A DNA stretch of 64,000 bases, taken from contig NZ_LZDD01000002.1 in NCBI RefSeq assembly GCF_001885095.1, positions 310,001 through 374,000 on the forward strand. The letters are read 5' to 3'. Below are positions 1-7,949 of the stretch, one piece after another. Both the position numbers and the translations under genes were made by a program. This stretch comes from Streptococcus bovimastitidis (GTDB taxonomy: Bacteria > Bacillota > Bacilli > Lactobacillales > Streptococcaceae). The notes beneath the pieces were generated by a model. The model did no database searches and was not told the DNA's origin. It was given only the letters and a program-made list of their open reading frames with translations. Within the stretch, counting starts at the first letter, position 1; every line of letters begins with the position of its first letter.

Positions 1-49
1 CCAATTTAAGAGGTAAGTGGCAAAAGATTTCTCTGGTCTCTAGTAGCAT

Positions 50-895
50 TTATTTTTGACGACTCTTGAAGAAAACCACTAAAACCATGATTACTAATAA
101 AATCCCAATTGTCAGAAGTACAAGTTGATAATCTTGATTTAGGTTGGATAAAGTCTTTAATTTTATGCCAATTCCCATAAATTCTTTAAAATAAGCTTGA
201 CCTTTGCCTAAATCAGCAAGAGAAGACTTCAGTAAAATTTGCCGGTAAAGGGAAGCAATATAGGCACCAGGGGTTAATTTAACAAGAGTTTGAGCTGCGT
301 CTGGTAAAACACCAATGGGCATATAAACACCAACTAAGAAACCGGAGGCAGTCCCAATAATAGTTGACACGCGGCTCTCCACTTCTTTTGTTCCAATAAA
401 CTGTAAAACAATTGTCGCAAATAAGGAGGATTGTAAAGCTCCCAAGAAAGCAACTAAAGCTAGTTGTGGCAACAAGGAAGTATCAAAAATAACCTGATCT
501 TGTATCTGGAAATAAAGGGCCATAATTGAAAGAACGACGAGCTGCATGATAAAGGAAATGATGGTGCCACTTAAAAAATAGCCAAGATTTAAGCTTACTG
601 GACTGACATCGGTTAAGAGAAAATCATCCCAAATGGATTCTTCCTTATCCGTCACGATGCGCGATAGCGCTGCCCAAGAGGTCGTAATAGCAGTGACAGC
701 CAAGACACCTCCCATAACCCATAAATCTAAATATTTTGTTGGGTGGGGCAAGCTTTCTTTCCAGGATATTTCCAAATTATGTTGTAAAAAAACAAGGTAT
801 AAAATAAAAGCAATTAAAGCACCAAGCAAGGAAAAGAAAACCCCAGCTTTTTGATTAAAGTACAATTTTAAATGACGTTCAATAGTTGCAATCAT
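50..895 (-). CDS. ABC-2 type exporter membrane subunit
   Basis: A 281-residue membrane protein with about six hydrophobic helices, the layout of ABC-2 permeases. It follows the ATPase gene (892-1746) in the same direction and overlaps it by 4 bp (ATGA), so the two should be translated together as one exporter. The cargo cannot be read from the sequence; related pairs export drugs, lipids or peptides. A large soluble segment of roughly residues 170-240 lies before the last helix. No gene is visible in the remaining 49 bases to the window edge. Confidence 0.85.
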   Translation of the reverse strand: MIATIERHLKLYFNQKAGVFFSLLGALIAFILYLVFLQHNLEISWKESLPHPTKYLDLWVMGGVLAVTAITTSWAALSRIVTDKEESIWDDFLLTDVSPVSLNLGYFLSGTIISFIMQLVVLSIMALYFQIQDQVIFDTSLLPQLALVAFLGALQSSLFATIVLQFIGTKEVESRVSTIIGTASGFLVGVYMPIGVLPDAAQTLVKLTPGAYIASLYRQILLKSSLADLGKGQAYFKEFMGIGIKLKTLSNLNQDYQLVLLTIGILLVIMVLVVFFKSRQK

Positions 896-1746
896 GATTC
901 CATTTCCTTTCCTGTTATCGCAAGGAAAGCATCATTGATGTTCCCTTTTTGGTAGTCAAAATCCTTAATTTGAGCTTGATAGTGATTGAGAACGGCTAAC
1001 GTTTCTCTGGCATCTAAACCTTCAAGGTCCAAATCTTCAACCACTTGAACACTATTGTCGGGATCCGCTTGAGGCTTTTCAAAACTTAAGTGCAAATGAC
1101 TTTTGGCATACTTTTCAATTAATTCCTGACTTGAGCCCATAGCTAAAATATTCCCCTTATCAATGACATAGGTCATCTCTGCATTTTCAGCTTCCTCTAG
1201 ATAATGTGTCGTTAAAAAGAGTGTTAACTGTTCTTCTTTTTGCAGTTTTCTAAATAAATGCCAAAGACTTTCTCGACTTTGAATATCTAAACCCGTTGTT
1301 GGTTCGTCTAAAAAGAGGATATTCGGTTTATGAATCAAAGCTCGAGCAATATCCACGCGCCGTCTTTGCCCACCAGATAAGGTTTTGTATTTTTGATTCA
1401 AAATCTGATCGATACCTGTTAAATCAATCATCTTGTTAAACCACTCTTTATCTTGGTCTTTATACAATTTGAAACGGTTCTTGAGATTGTCAATAACTTT
1501 GAGGTCACCATCTAAAATCGAATCTTGAAAGACCATACCAATTTTAATATCTTTATCCTTAATCACAGTTCCTGAACTAGCCTTTAATAAACCTGTTAAG
1601 ATTTTAATGGTCGTTGACTTGCCAGCCCCATTGGTTCCCAGATAAGCCACTAAACTCCCTTTTTCAATTGTCAAATTGAGTTGATTTAGAACTTGTTTGT
1701 TTCCGTACTTCTTACTTACATTTTTTGCTTCAATTAAAGTTGTCAT
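892..1746 (-). CDS. ABC exporter ATP-binding subunit
   Basis: ATPase of the DrrA/CcmA type that powers the permease encoded next. Visible motifs are Walker A (GTNGAGKST), the signature LSGGQRRRV, Walker B (ILFLDEPTTG) and the H-loop TTHY. A C-terminal extension of about 75 residues is typical of ABC-2 partners. The reading frame is open upstream to 1782, but the ATG at 1746 (MTTLIEAKN) has a strong GGAGG site 8 bases upstream and fits the family start, giving 284 residues. It is divergently oriented from the START-like gene at 1856. Specificity is unknown. Confidence 0.88.
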   Translation of the reverse strand: MTTLIEAKNVSKKYGNKQVLNQLNLTIEKGSLVAYLGTNGAGKSTTIKILTGLLKASSGTVIKDKDIKIGMVFQDSILDGDLKVIDNLKNRFKLYKDQDKEWFNKMIDLTGIDQILNQKYKTLSGGQRRRVDIARALIHKPNILFLDEPTTGLDIQSRESLWHLFRKLQKEEQLTLFLTTHYLEEAENAEMTYVIDKGNILAMGSSQELIEKYAKSHLHLSFEKPQADPDNSVQVVEDLDLEGLDARETLAVLNHYQAQIKDFDYQKGNINDAFLAITGKEMES

Positions 1747-1840
1747 TGTTACTTCCTCCATGACTATAGAGTAGCAAAGCAAGCAGACAAAAAGACCACT
1801 TTTTCGTCAAGTGATCTATTTCGGGTCCTAAGTGGTTCTA

Positions 1841-1849
1841 TGCTATACT
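1841..1849 (+). promoter_or_regulatory. extended -10 promoter, probably leaderless
   Basis: TGCTATACT matches an extended -10 (TGn-TATACT). It ends 6 bases before the ATG at 1856, so transcription would begin at or next to the A of the start codon. No ribosome-binding site is visible. There is no good -35, as is usual for extended -10 promoters. Confidence 0.5.
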
Positions 1850-1855
1850 TGACTT

Positions 1856-2317
1856 ATGGAAAAAGAATTGACAAAATCTCACGATCATTACCTTTTACAG
1901 CTGACCTACACGATTTCTTCAGGTCCAAATCAGCTTTGGCACTTGCTAACTAGCTCTAAAGGCTTGGCCCTTTGGTTTCCCCAACTGTCTCGGCAAGAGC
2001 AAGAACTCGTTTTTAATATGCCAGACTTTAAGGAATGCTTGGCTATTCAACAAGAAATCAAAAACCAACTCTTTAGTTTTGACTGGTTTGGTGCGGTCAA
2101 TAGCTTCGCTTTTAGGGAAGAAAAGGGTAAAACTCTGGTTACTTTCACTGAAAAATCCCCAAGCCACTTCCCCAACCTAGAAAGAGACCTGGCCGGTTGG
2201 ATCAACCAAAACCGACGACTAGAAAGTTATTTCAAGACTGGTAAGATTCCCGATATTATGGAATCTTTTATGGACTGTCAGGAATGGGTAAGACAAGAAA
2301 TTCAAAAAAACTGCTAA
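1856..2317 (+). CDS. START-like (SRPBCC/AHSA1-type) domain protein
   Basis: A 153-residue soluble protein. The N-terminal part (about residues 12-60: YTISSGPNQLWHLLTSSKGLALWFP) resembles the beta-strand/helix opening of the SRPBCC/AHSA1 ligand-binding fold. No catalytic motif is evident and the ligand is unknown. The fold begins close to the N-terminus, so the ATG at 1856 is needed even though no ribosome-binding site precedes it. It faces jag and shares a two-way terminator with it. Function is not assigned beyond the fold. Confidence 0.7.
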   Translation: MEKELTKSHDHYLLQLTYTISSGPNQLWHLLTSSKGLALWFPQLSRQEQELVFNMPDFKECLAIQQEIKNQLFSFDWFGAVNSFAFREEKGKTLVTFTEKSPSHFPNLERDLAGWINQNRRLESYFKTGKIPDIMESFMDCQEWVRQEIQKNC

Positions 2318-2340
2318 AGCATTAGGCTTAGCAGTTTTTC
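2309..2340. terminator. bidirectional terminator between START-like gene and jag
   Basis: A 7-bp stem (CTGCTAA at 2311-2317 with TTAGCAG at 2328-2334) is followed by T5 on the plus strand and preceded by A7, giving T7 on the minus strand. It overlaps the stop codon of the plus-strand gene and serves both convergent genes. Confidence 0.8.
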
Positions 2341-2347
2341 TTATTTA

Positions 2348-3388
2348 TTAAGCTTGTAAACTTACGACAACATAACGGTTAGGGTCGTTTCCTTCTGAAT
2401 AAGATTCAACACCTTCAATGCCAGCAATGGTTTTATGAACAATTTTACGTTCACTGTTGCTCATTGGATCCATGGTGTAGTTATCACCACTATCCAGAAC
2501 ACGGTTAGCGACTTTTTGAGTGAAATCAATCAAGGTTTCTGTGCGGTGCTCAACGTAATCATGAACATTAAGGGTTACAGAAAAGTTTTTTGAATAACGA
2601 TCGTGTAAGAAGTTTTGAGCTAACAGCTGCAAGGATTTAAGAACTTTACCATGGTAGCCGATAACACGCCCAGCTTCCTGGGTATCAATCTGTAGGTTAA
2701 TTTGGCGACGATTATGGCTCTTGTCAATTGTCGCTTCAATATCCATTTCATAGATGATTTTTGTTACATAATCAGCCACTTCATCGGTTGCTTTTTCAAT
2801 ATCTTTGCTGATGGCATCTTCTGGAAATTCGCTGGCAATGAAAGCTTCAAAAGAATCATCTTCAGCTTTTTGATCTGAGATTTCAGACGGGGCAACTTGA
2901 TTTTCTGCTTGGGCTTGGTTATCACTAGCTTCTTGGTCCGCCAATTGCATGTCTGAAGCTTCTTGGCTAAAATCTTCCTTAAGCTCTACTTCTTGAGGAG
3001 CTTCTTCTACTGAATCTGTTTTTTCAGCATTAGCTTTATCAACTGGAATGTCTTGCTCGTCTGTAGTTACTGTTTCGATCTCAGAACTGTCTGAGTCTGA
3101 GGCTTCCGGTTGATTCTCCAGGTTCACAAATCCTTGTGGTTTGACAAGGGGTGCATTTTGACGGTTAATGTCGTCGGGAACCCCTTTGATAGCTTCTTTG
3201 TCTGCTTGATAAACGGTATCTTCATTAATACCTTCGATATCTACTTGCGCTAGCTTTTTCCCAAAGCCTAAAAAACCTTTTTTCTCTTTTGAAATAACAC
3301 GAATATGGGCTTTTAAGCGCGAAATGTGTAAGTCTTGCAATCCTGCTTCAATTGCTTCTTCTACTGTTTTACCTGTATATAAGGCCAT
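2348..3388 (-). CDS. jag: Jag/KhpB, KH-R3H RNA-binding protein
   Basis: RNA-binding protein of 346 residues that works with KhpA in streptococcal cell elongation and division control. The Jag_N domain is at about residues 1-55, with the motif GKTVEEAIEAGL and the KKGFLGFG element. A long acidic Glu/Asp/Gln-rich linker follows at about residues 90-195, then a KH domain with GYHGK at about 245. A C-terminal R3H domain has the R-xxx-H signature in SERKIVHKTI. It is last in the rnpA-yidC-jag operon. The long acidic linker is normal for the streptococcal family. Confidence 0.93.
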   Translation of the reverse strand: MALYTGKTVEEAIEAGLQDLHISRLKAHIRVISKEKKGFLGFGKKLAQVDIEGINEDTVYQADKEAIKGVPDDINRQNAPLVKPQGFVNLENQPEASDSDSSEIETVTTDEQDIPVDKANAEKTDSVEEAPQEVELKEDFSQEASDMQLADQEASDNQAQAENQVAPSEISDQKAEDDSFEAFIASEFPEDAISKDIEKATDEVADYVTKIIYEMDIEATIDKSHNRRQINLQIDTQEAGRVIGYHGKVLKSLQLLAQNFLHDRYSKNFSVTLNVHDYVEHRTETLIDFTQKVANRVLDSGDNYTMDPMSNSERKIVHKTIAGIEGVESYSEGNDPNRYVVVSLQA

Positions 3389-3403
3389 AAGATTACTCCT
3401 ACT

Positions 3404-4222
3404 TTACTTTCTTTGTTTTAATGCTTTTTTGCGAGCACGTCTTTCTCTGGCACGACGCTCTCTTTCTTCTTGTGCTTGACGATTTCTTTCAGCTACTATT
3501 TTGAATGGGTTATTCAATAACAACAACTGGAAGACTTGGAAAGCATTTGAGACAACCCAGTATAAAACTACCCCACTTGCCAGTCTGAATCCCATAAAAA
3601 AGATCATTAATGGCATGGTGTAGGTCATAATGGTCATTACCATATTTTTTTCCTTGGCAGCCATATTGGTTAACCATGATGATAAAAAAGTAAAAATAGC
3701 TGCTAGAATTGGTAAAATGAAGAGCTGATCATGTTGAGCCAACTCCGTCCACAAAAAGGTTCCTGTCTTCAAGAACGGCACGCGGGTTAGTGCTTGGAAA
3801 AGTGCAATCATGATTGGCATTTGAATAAACAAAGGCAACATGCTGGCGTATGGGTTGACGCCATTTTCCTTATATAAAGCCTGTGTCTCGTCTGCTAAGG
3901 CCATACGACTAACGGAATCTTTTTCTGGGTATTTAGCCTGAATTTTCTTTAATTCAGGTTGTAAATCTTGCATTTTTTGACTTGATTTAATTTGAATATT
4001 AAATAGTGGCATTAACAAGATACGGATTAAGAGGGTAAAAAGGATAATCCCGACCCCAATTGATCCATTAAAGGACAACCACTGAATAGACTTGGCAAAA
4101 AAATAAACCAATTGATCCCATCCATTTGCAGAATTTGCGGATACTTGACCTCTTCCACAAGCAGCAAGAAGGATGACTATTGGTAGTAATCCTACAATTT
4201 TAATTTTCTTTTTCACTTTCAA
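3404..4222 (-). CDS. yidC: YidC/Oxa1 membrane protein insertase (lipoprotein form)
   Basis: Insertase that helps Sec/SRP clients enter the membrane. The 272-residue protein starts with a lipoprotein signal peptide ending at the lipobox LLAAC (Cys22), then five membrane helices typical of Gram-positive YidC. The C-terminal tail is very basic ([20 protein letters not shown]), consistent with ribosome binding. The start overlaps the end of rnpA by 23 bp, so translation is coupled, and jag follows 15 bp downstream. A second yidC paralogue, usual in streptococci, is not in this window. Confidence 0.93.
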   Translation of the reverse strand: MKVKKKIKIVGLLPIVILLAACGRGQVSANSANGWDQLVYFFAKSIQWLSFNGSIGVGIILFTLLIRILLMPLFNIQIKSSQKMQDLQPELKKIQAKYPEKDSVSRMALADETQALYKENGVNPYASMLPLFIQMPIMIALFQALTRVPFLKTGTFLWTELAQHDQLFILPILAAIFTFLSSWLTNMAAKEKNMVMTIMTYTMPLMIFFMGFRLASGVVLYWVVSNAFQVFQLLLLNNPFKIVAERNRQAQEERERRARERRARKKALKQRK

Positions 4223-4559
4223 AACCTTCCTCGAGCAATTTTGCCAGCTTTAAGACATGTTTTAAGTTCTGTCTCACTTGTTGGTAATCCAATTCTTCGA
4301 CACCTTTTCTGGCAATGACGACAAAATCATCACTTTTGAGATGTTCTCCAAATTCCATTAGGACGTGTCTGATTTTTCGTTTGACTGCGTTTCTTGTCAC
4401 GGCATTGCCAAGACGTTTGCTCACAGATATGCCTACCCTAAAATGAGCTTGGTCTTTTTCTAAAAAATGTATGACAAATTTTCGATTAGCCGTACTTTTC
4501 CCGGCATCAAAAATGGCTTGAAAATCTTTTTCACGCTTTACCCGATAGGATTTCTTCAA
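4200..4559 (-). CDS. rnpA: ribonuclease P protein component
   Basis: Basic protein cofactor of RNase P, which matures tRNA 5' ends. It has 119 residues, the normal size. The family motif appears as [17 protein letters not shown] followed by AVKRKIRH at about residues 41-65. Translation starts at a TTG (4559) with GGAG 7 bases upstream. rpmH, which precedes rnpA in many bacteria, is absent here; the upstream neighbour is the fasX RNA. The gene has its own promoter at 4590-4618. Confidence 0.95.
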   Translation of the reverse strand: MKKSYRVKREKDFQAIFDAGKSTANRKFVIHFLEKDQAHFRVGISVSKRLGNAVTRNAVKRKIRHVLMEFGEHLKSDDFVVIARKGVEELDYQQVRQNLKHVLKLAKLLEEGFESEKEN

Positions 4560-4589
4560 AATCTAACTCCATTAATCTAAATTAGTTAC

Positions 4590-4618
4590 ATTATACCACA
4601 AGCCCTAAACCTATTCAA
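4590..4618 (-). promoter_or_regulatory. rnpA promoter
   Basis: TTGAAT (4613-4618), a 17-base spacer and TATAAT (4590-4595) read on the minus strand about 30 bases before the rnpA TTG. Confidence 0.75.
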
Positions 4619-4716
4619 ATCTTGGTTTCTAGCCACTTTTTCTGCTTACAAGTCATGACCTAATCGCTCCTTGTTAAGTCAAGGAAAGGGCATGTATCGA
4701 TAAAATCCTGGAGAAT

Positions 4717-4740
4717 ACAAAAAAACCGGTGAGAGACCGG
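4717..4740 (-). terminator. terminator of fasX copy 2
   Basis: Minus-strand hairpin CCGGT/ACCGG with loop CTCTC (4726-4740), followed by seven T residues. Confidence 0.8.
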
Positions 4741-4904
4741 TTTTTTTATGTATATCATATCCAAACAAAGACAATTGTTTTTGGACCTGTTTCCTAGAAG
4801 TTCTTCAAAATTTGTTATTTAGGTGAGAGAGAGAGAAACAATATTTTGATAAAATTGGGGAATGAACTCTAGTACTTGTCTCAAGTTTCCGTCTTTATTT
4901 TACA
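4717..4904 (-). ncRNA. fasX: FasX-like regulatory RNA, copy 2 (rnpA-proximal)
   Basis: A noncoding interval of about 188 nt between a TATAAT (4911-4916) and a terminator (4717-4740). It sits between the fas locus and rnpA, where fasX lies in S. pyogenes. It shares two blocks with copy 1 (5619-5814): 4825-4865, read on the minus strand as CATTCCCCAAT, then ATCAAAATATTG, then a run of CU dinucleotides; and 4755-4784, containing TTGTCTTTGTTTGGATATGA. The flanks differ. FasX in S. pyogenes (about 205 nt) controls streptokinase, pilus and adhesin mRNAs by base pairing. Assignment rests on synteny, size and promoter architecture; targets cannot be told from the window. Confidence 0.72.
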
Positions 4905-4910
4905 AATATA

Positions 4911-4981
4911 ATTATAGCTGATAAAAACAGATTTTTTTATATATGTCCTGAAATGTTGCATATTTATCCTAAAATGTTATT
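4911..4981 (-). promoter_or_regulatory. fasX copy 2 promoter with FasA-type direct repeats
   Basis: TATAAT at 4911-4916 lacks a recognisable -35. Upstream are two direct repeats, written on the plus strand as TCCTGAAATGTT (from 4946) and TCCTAAAATGTT (from 4967). Their starts are 21 bp apart, two helical turns, as expected for a LytTR regulator dimer. The same arrangement at the same distance precedes copy 1. Confidence 0.65.
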
Positions 4982-5050
4982 TTAGCCATTGGTTTTTAAT
5001 TTTCTAATCCATTTATGTCTTTTTTGATAAAATGACAGAATTTTCTCTAT

Positions 5051-5584
5051 TTGCTATTTTTTCTGATTAATTCTCTTTTCATGAAATCTTTTGATACTAA
5101 ATCTCAGACTTACCGTCTCTTGAAATTCCATTGGCGATTCTTTCAGAAAGACAGCCGTAAACTCTCCGTTAAACCCTTTTACTGCAGAACCTTAGGTCAA
5201 ACTGTAACTCCGAAGGAAGTGCTTCATAAAGCTCTTAGTCATTGTGAGGAACTTCGTTACTACTATGATCTCTATCAATTATTACTTTTTCACTTTCAAG
5301 AGAAGAGAATTGATGCATTTTTTAGTTTGATTGAAGAGAACTTAACAGCCACAAACAAAATCTTTAAAACAGTCTTTAAGAACTTCATGAAACATAAGAC
5401 GTATATCACTAATGCCCTCGAAACTTCTTTTTCTAATGCCAAACTAGAAGCTACTAATAAACTCATAAAAGATATTAAAAGAGCTGCTTTTGGATTTCGG
5501 AACTTTGAAAACTTTAAGAAACGTATTTTGATTGCTTTGAACCTCAAAAAAGAGAGTATCAATTTGATACTCTCTAGAACTTAG
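5051..5584 (+). pseudogene. ISL3-family transposase remnant (C-terminal part)
   Basis: An open frame of 177 codons resembling the C-terminal part of ISL3/IS1167-type transposases (DDE_Tnp_ISL3), with HWRFF, a Leu-rich helical region and the closing segment LEATNKLIKDIKRAAFGFRN. Full-length members are more than 400 residues, so the N-terminal half and most of the catalytic core are missing. The first dozen residues (MLFFLINSLFMK) probably come from adjoining sequence. It is transcribed against the fas genes and is presumed inactive. It lies exactly between the two fasX copies. Confidence 0.75.
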
Positions 5585-5589
5585 CTTTT

Positions 5590-5618
5590 CATCTACCCAC
5601 TACAGTTGACAAAGAGCC
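5590..5618 (+). repeat. terminal inverted repeat of the ISL3-family remnant
   Basis: The sequence after the transposase stop ends in CAGTTGACAAAGAGCC, the typical end of IS1167-like elements (GGCTCTTTGTCAACTG inward). It abuts the poly-A/T of the fasX copy 1 terminator at 5619. No matching left end is visible. Confidence 0.65.
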
Positions 5619-5640
5619 AAAAAACCTAGATATCTCTAGG
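5619..5640 (-). terminator. terminator of fasX copy 1
   Basis: Minus-strand CCTAGA/TCTAGG stem (5625-5640) followed by six T residues. Confidence 0.8.
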
Positions 5641-5814
5641 CTTTCACTGATTAAAATCAGTTTCATATCTAAACAAAGACAATTTTTTGGTCATCGCTTT
5701 TAGTCAAGTTAAATCAAAAATACTATTTGTTTTTTTATGGAGAGAGAGAGAAAACAATATTTTGATATATTGGGGAATAACTTATTTTAAGAGATAACTT
5801 AAGTCTTTATCTAT
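5619..5814 (-). ncRNA. fasX: FasX-like regulatory RNA, copy 1 (fasA-proximal)
   Basis: A noncoding transcript of about 196 nt predicted from the TATAAT at 5821-5826 to the terminator at 5619-5640. It lies directly downstream of fasA on the same strand. Size and position match S. pyogenes FasX. It shares with copy 2 the CCCCAAT / ATCAAAATATTG / CU-repeat block (5740-5780) and the TTGTCTTTGTTTAGATATGA block (5663-5690). The CU run is complementary to purine-rich ribosome-binding sites, a plausible seed. Promoter, operator and terminator are all present, so this copy should be functional. Confidence 0.78.
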
Positions 5815-5820
5815 AAACTT

Positions 5821-5891
5821 ATTATAAATAAAAATACAAATAATGGTGATATTTTTCCTAAAATGTCAAAAATCCGTCCTAAAATGTCAAA
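5821..5891 (-). promoter_or_regulatory. fasX copy 1 promoter with FasA-type direct repeats
   Basis: TATAAT at 5821-5826 has a poor -35 (TCACCA at 5844-5849). Two perfect 15-bp direct repeats, TCCTAAAATGTCAAA on the plus strand (5856-5870 and 5877-5891), lie just upstream with a 21-bp period. The proximal repeat starts 35 bp from the -10, the same as at copy 2. This is the layout of a promoter activated by a LytTR regulator, here most likely FasA. Confidence 0.72.
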
Positions 5892-5902
5892 TTTCTAATC
5901 AT

Positions 5903-6640
5903 TTAGTGGATTGACTCCCATTTCTCTATTAATGATTTCATCTTTAATCGAGAAACCATACAAGAATCTCCATTCTCAAAATAGACTAATTGGTGTGATT
6001 TATCAATTCGAACAACATTTTCTAAATTAACTAAGAAGGAACGATGGGATAAGAAAAGTTTTGGAGCAGCATCTTGGATTTCAGCTAAATTTCCATAAAA
6101 TTCTAAGCGTTCTGTTTGTGTCCAAAGACAAACCTTATGTGGTGTTGTCGACGTCGCAAAATATAGAATATCACGATAAGGTAAGCGAAGTCTGGTTTGT
6201 GGCGTTTCAAATAAGAACATTTCTTCAGTTTCATGACTGGACATCATTTGGTAGGTATAAAGAATGCATTCTTGAATTTGATCTTTAAATTGAACATTAT
6301 CAACGGCCTTATCAATAAAATCAAGTGCTGAAACTTTATATTTAAAGGAGATTGGCGCAAATTCTGAATGAGTTGTCACAAAAACAATAACTGCATTAGG
6401 ATCTAGATTGCGGATATCTGCAGCTAATTCAAGCCCTCTTTTGCTTTCATTCTTGATTTCAATGTCCAAGAAGAAAAGCTGATGTTCACCTCGTTCTTTA
6501 ATACTATCAAGTAATTTCTGAGGACTTGAAAAAACCTCCATATAAGATTTAGTAATTTTCTGTTCTTTTAAGATTTCATCAATAACGGTCTCAATCCGTC
6601 CTTGTTGAATAAAATCATCTTCTAAAATAAAAATATTCAT
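5903..6640 (-). CDS. fasA: FasA, LytTR-type response regulator
   Basis: A 245-residue response regulator. The receiver domain (about residues 1-120) has acidic residues ILEDD at the start, phospho-acceptor Asp in FFLDIEI, the conserved THS, and Lys in KVSALDFIDKA. The C-terminal LytTR DNA-binding domain (about 145-243) has the FLSHRSFLVNL core. It is the only response regulator in the locus and the last gene of the kinase series, one base after fasC, so all eight sensor proteins probably feed into it. In S. pyogenes FasA activates fasX; the direct repeats upstream of both fasX copies here are the obvious candidate sites. Confidence 0.9.
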   Translation of the reverse strand: MNIFILEDDFIQQGRIETVIDEILKEQKITKSYMEVFSSPQKLLDSIKERGEHQLFFLDIEIKNESKRGLELAADIRNLDPNAVIVFVTTHSEFAPISFKYKVSALDFIDKAVDNVQFKDQIQECILYTYQMMSSHETEEMFLFETPQTRLRLPYRDILYFATSTTPHKVCLWTQTERLEFYGNLAEIQDAAPKLFLSHRSFLVNLENVVRIDKSHQLVYFENGDSCMVSRLKMKSLIEKWESIH

Positions 6641-6641
6641 T

Positions 6642-7949
6642 CTAATTCCCCATTTCTAAAAATTGCCTAAATCTGTAGTGATCACTTTTTGTTGAAAATA
6701 CAACTTTAGGATAACGAGACAGTATTTCTAAAAAACGTGTGTGACTCTCCCCCACCTTAACTTCATCATTCCTATTGTCTTCAAATAACTGTCCAATGTC
6801 AACTCTTTTCATTTTGGAGCTATTCTCCATGATAAAAAACTGCTTTCCATCTTGTTCAAAAAAAGCTAGAGAAATAAATGGATTACGACTACCTTTAGCC
6901 GTAATAATGGCGTGGTCAAAGAGATGCGATAGTAACGGCACTAAATCTAAAATATCAACATAATTTTTATTAATATGATCTGGAACTTCAACATAAACAT
7001 CAATTTTTTGTAACTTAGCTTCTAAAATTTTGACATTCAAGAGAGACTTGACCACTGATTCTTTGACATTGTTCAATGAACTAAGATCTGGTCCCAATGA
7101 TTTCATTTGTCTCTGAGACTCTTGCAGGATTGACTCGTAGATAAAAGTAATGTCAGCCATGTCCTCACGGTCTATACTATCTTTAAGACTGATTAAGATG
7201 TTTTCAGAATCATGTTTAATGGTTCTAATGTCTCGATAGAGCTGCTCAATATAATTGTTATAATTCTCTAAATAATGAATTCTCGCTGACTCAGCATCTG
7301 CAACCTCTTTTTCCAATTGGTCTTTCGCAAAGCGGTCCAATTTAAAAACTACGGTGACCATCATTCCCAGATAGATAAAAATAAAGAGCGTTCGATATTC
7401 CCTAAAATAAATCTGATAAGGACTTTCTAAGTGGGCGAAAAAATGAATAATCAGATAATAGGTAATCATGGCAAAATTCATTCCAATCAACCAAGACTGC
7501 AATTTTTGGTGAGAAATAAAACGGATCAAACTAAAGTTAAAACCAAAGGTATAGTTAAAGACATAAGCCACAGGGATGATTAGCAAGTAAGAAAACTCTA
7601 AGAGATAAATATTAGAAACAATTTGGTTGATAGTATAACCAGTAATAATTGGTAATATTACCCCTGAAATCATTCGAAAGACCACTTCAACTAGCATAAT
7701 TGAGAAGAAGCCATAGAAAATATGTTCCGACCATCTTTTTTGAGGCATTGCAAAGCGACTAACAAGCATGAGAAGGATGGGATCGACCATAATGAGCTCT
7801 GTTGTGACAAGATTAGTGAGAAACAATATTAGAAAAATCCCCACAATTTTACTAAATGACAAGCGAATATTGGTACATTTCTGAAAAACAAACCAATCAA
7901 CAATAAAAATAATCAAACAAAATAATGTTGTATGAATGGTATCTGACAT
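6642..7949 (-). CDS. fasC: FasC-like sensor kinase subunit with His but degenerate ATP-binding site
   Basis: A 435-residue HPK10-type sensor. About six membrane helices occupy residues 1-205 and include the DPIL motif shared with the sister proteins. A coiled linker precedes the phospho-acceptor segment TIKHDSEN with His246. The ATP-binding half is degenerate: the N box reads FDHAIITA (His where Asn is needed) and the RGIGL G box is absent. The protein could receive phosphate but not make it. It starts directly after the fasB stop (TAA-ATG) and ends 1 base before fasA. It is presumed to be phosphorylated in trans by FasB, which lacks the His but has intact N and G boxes. Confidence 0.82.
   Translation of the reverse strand: MSDTIHTTLFCLIIFIVDWFVFQKCTNIRLSFSKIVGIFLILFLTNLVTTELIMVDPILLMLVSRFAMPQKRWSEHIFYGFFSIMLVEVVFRMISGVILPIITGYTINQIVSNIYLLEFSYLLIIPVAYVFNYTFGFNFSLIRFISHQKLQSWLIGMNFAMITYYLIIHFFAHLESPYQIYFREYRTLFIFIYLGMMVTVVFKLDRFAKDQLEKEVADAESARIHYLENYNNYIEQLYRDIRTIKHDSENILISLKDSIDREDMADITFIYESILQESQRQMKSLGPDLSSLNNVKESVVKSLLNVKILEAKLQKIDVYVEVPDHINKNYVDILDLVPLLSHLFDHAIITAKGSRNPFISLAFFEQDGKQFFIMENSSKMKRVDIGQLFEDNRNDEVKVGESHTRFLEILSRYPKVVFSTKSDHYRFRQFLEMGN

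Noticed and set aside
4825-5750. GA/CT dinucleotide runs as phase-variable microsatellites
   Set aside because: The runs are short, lie in noncoding RNA and are kept in both fasX copies, so conserved RNA function explains them better.
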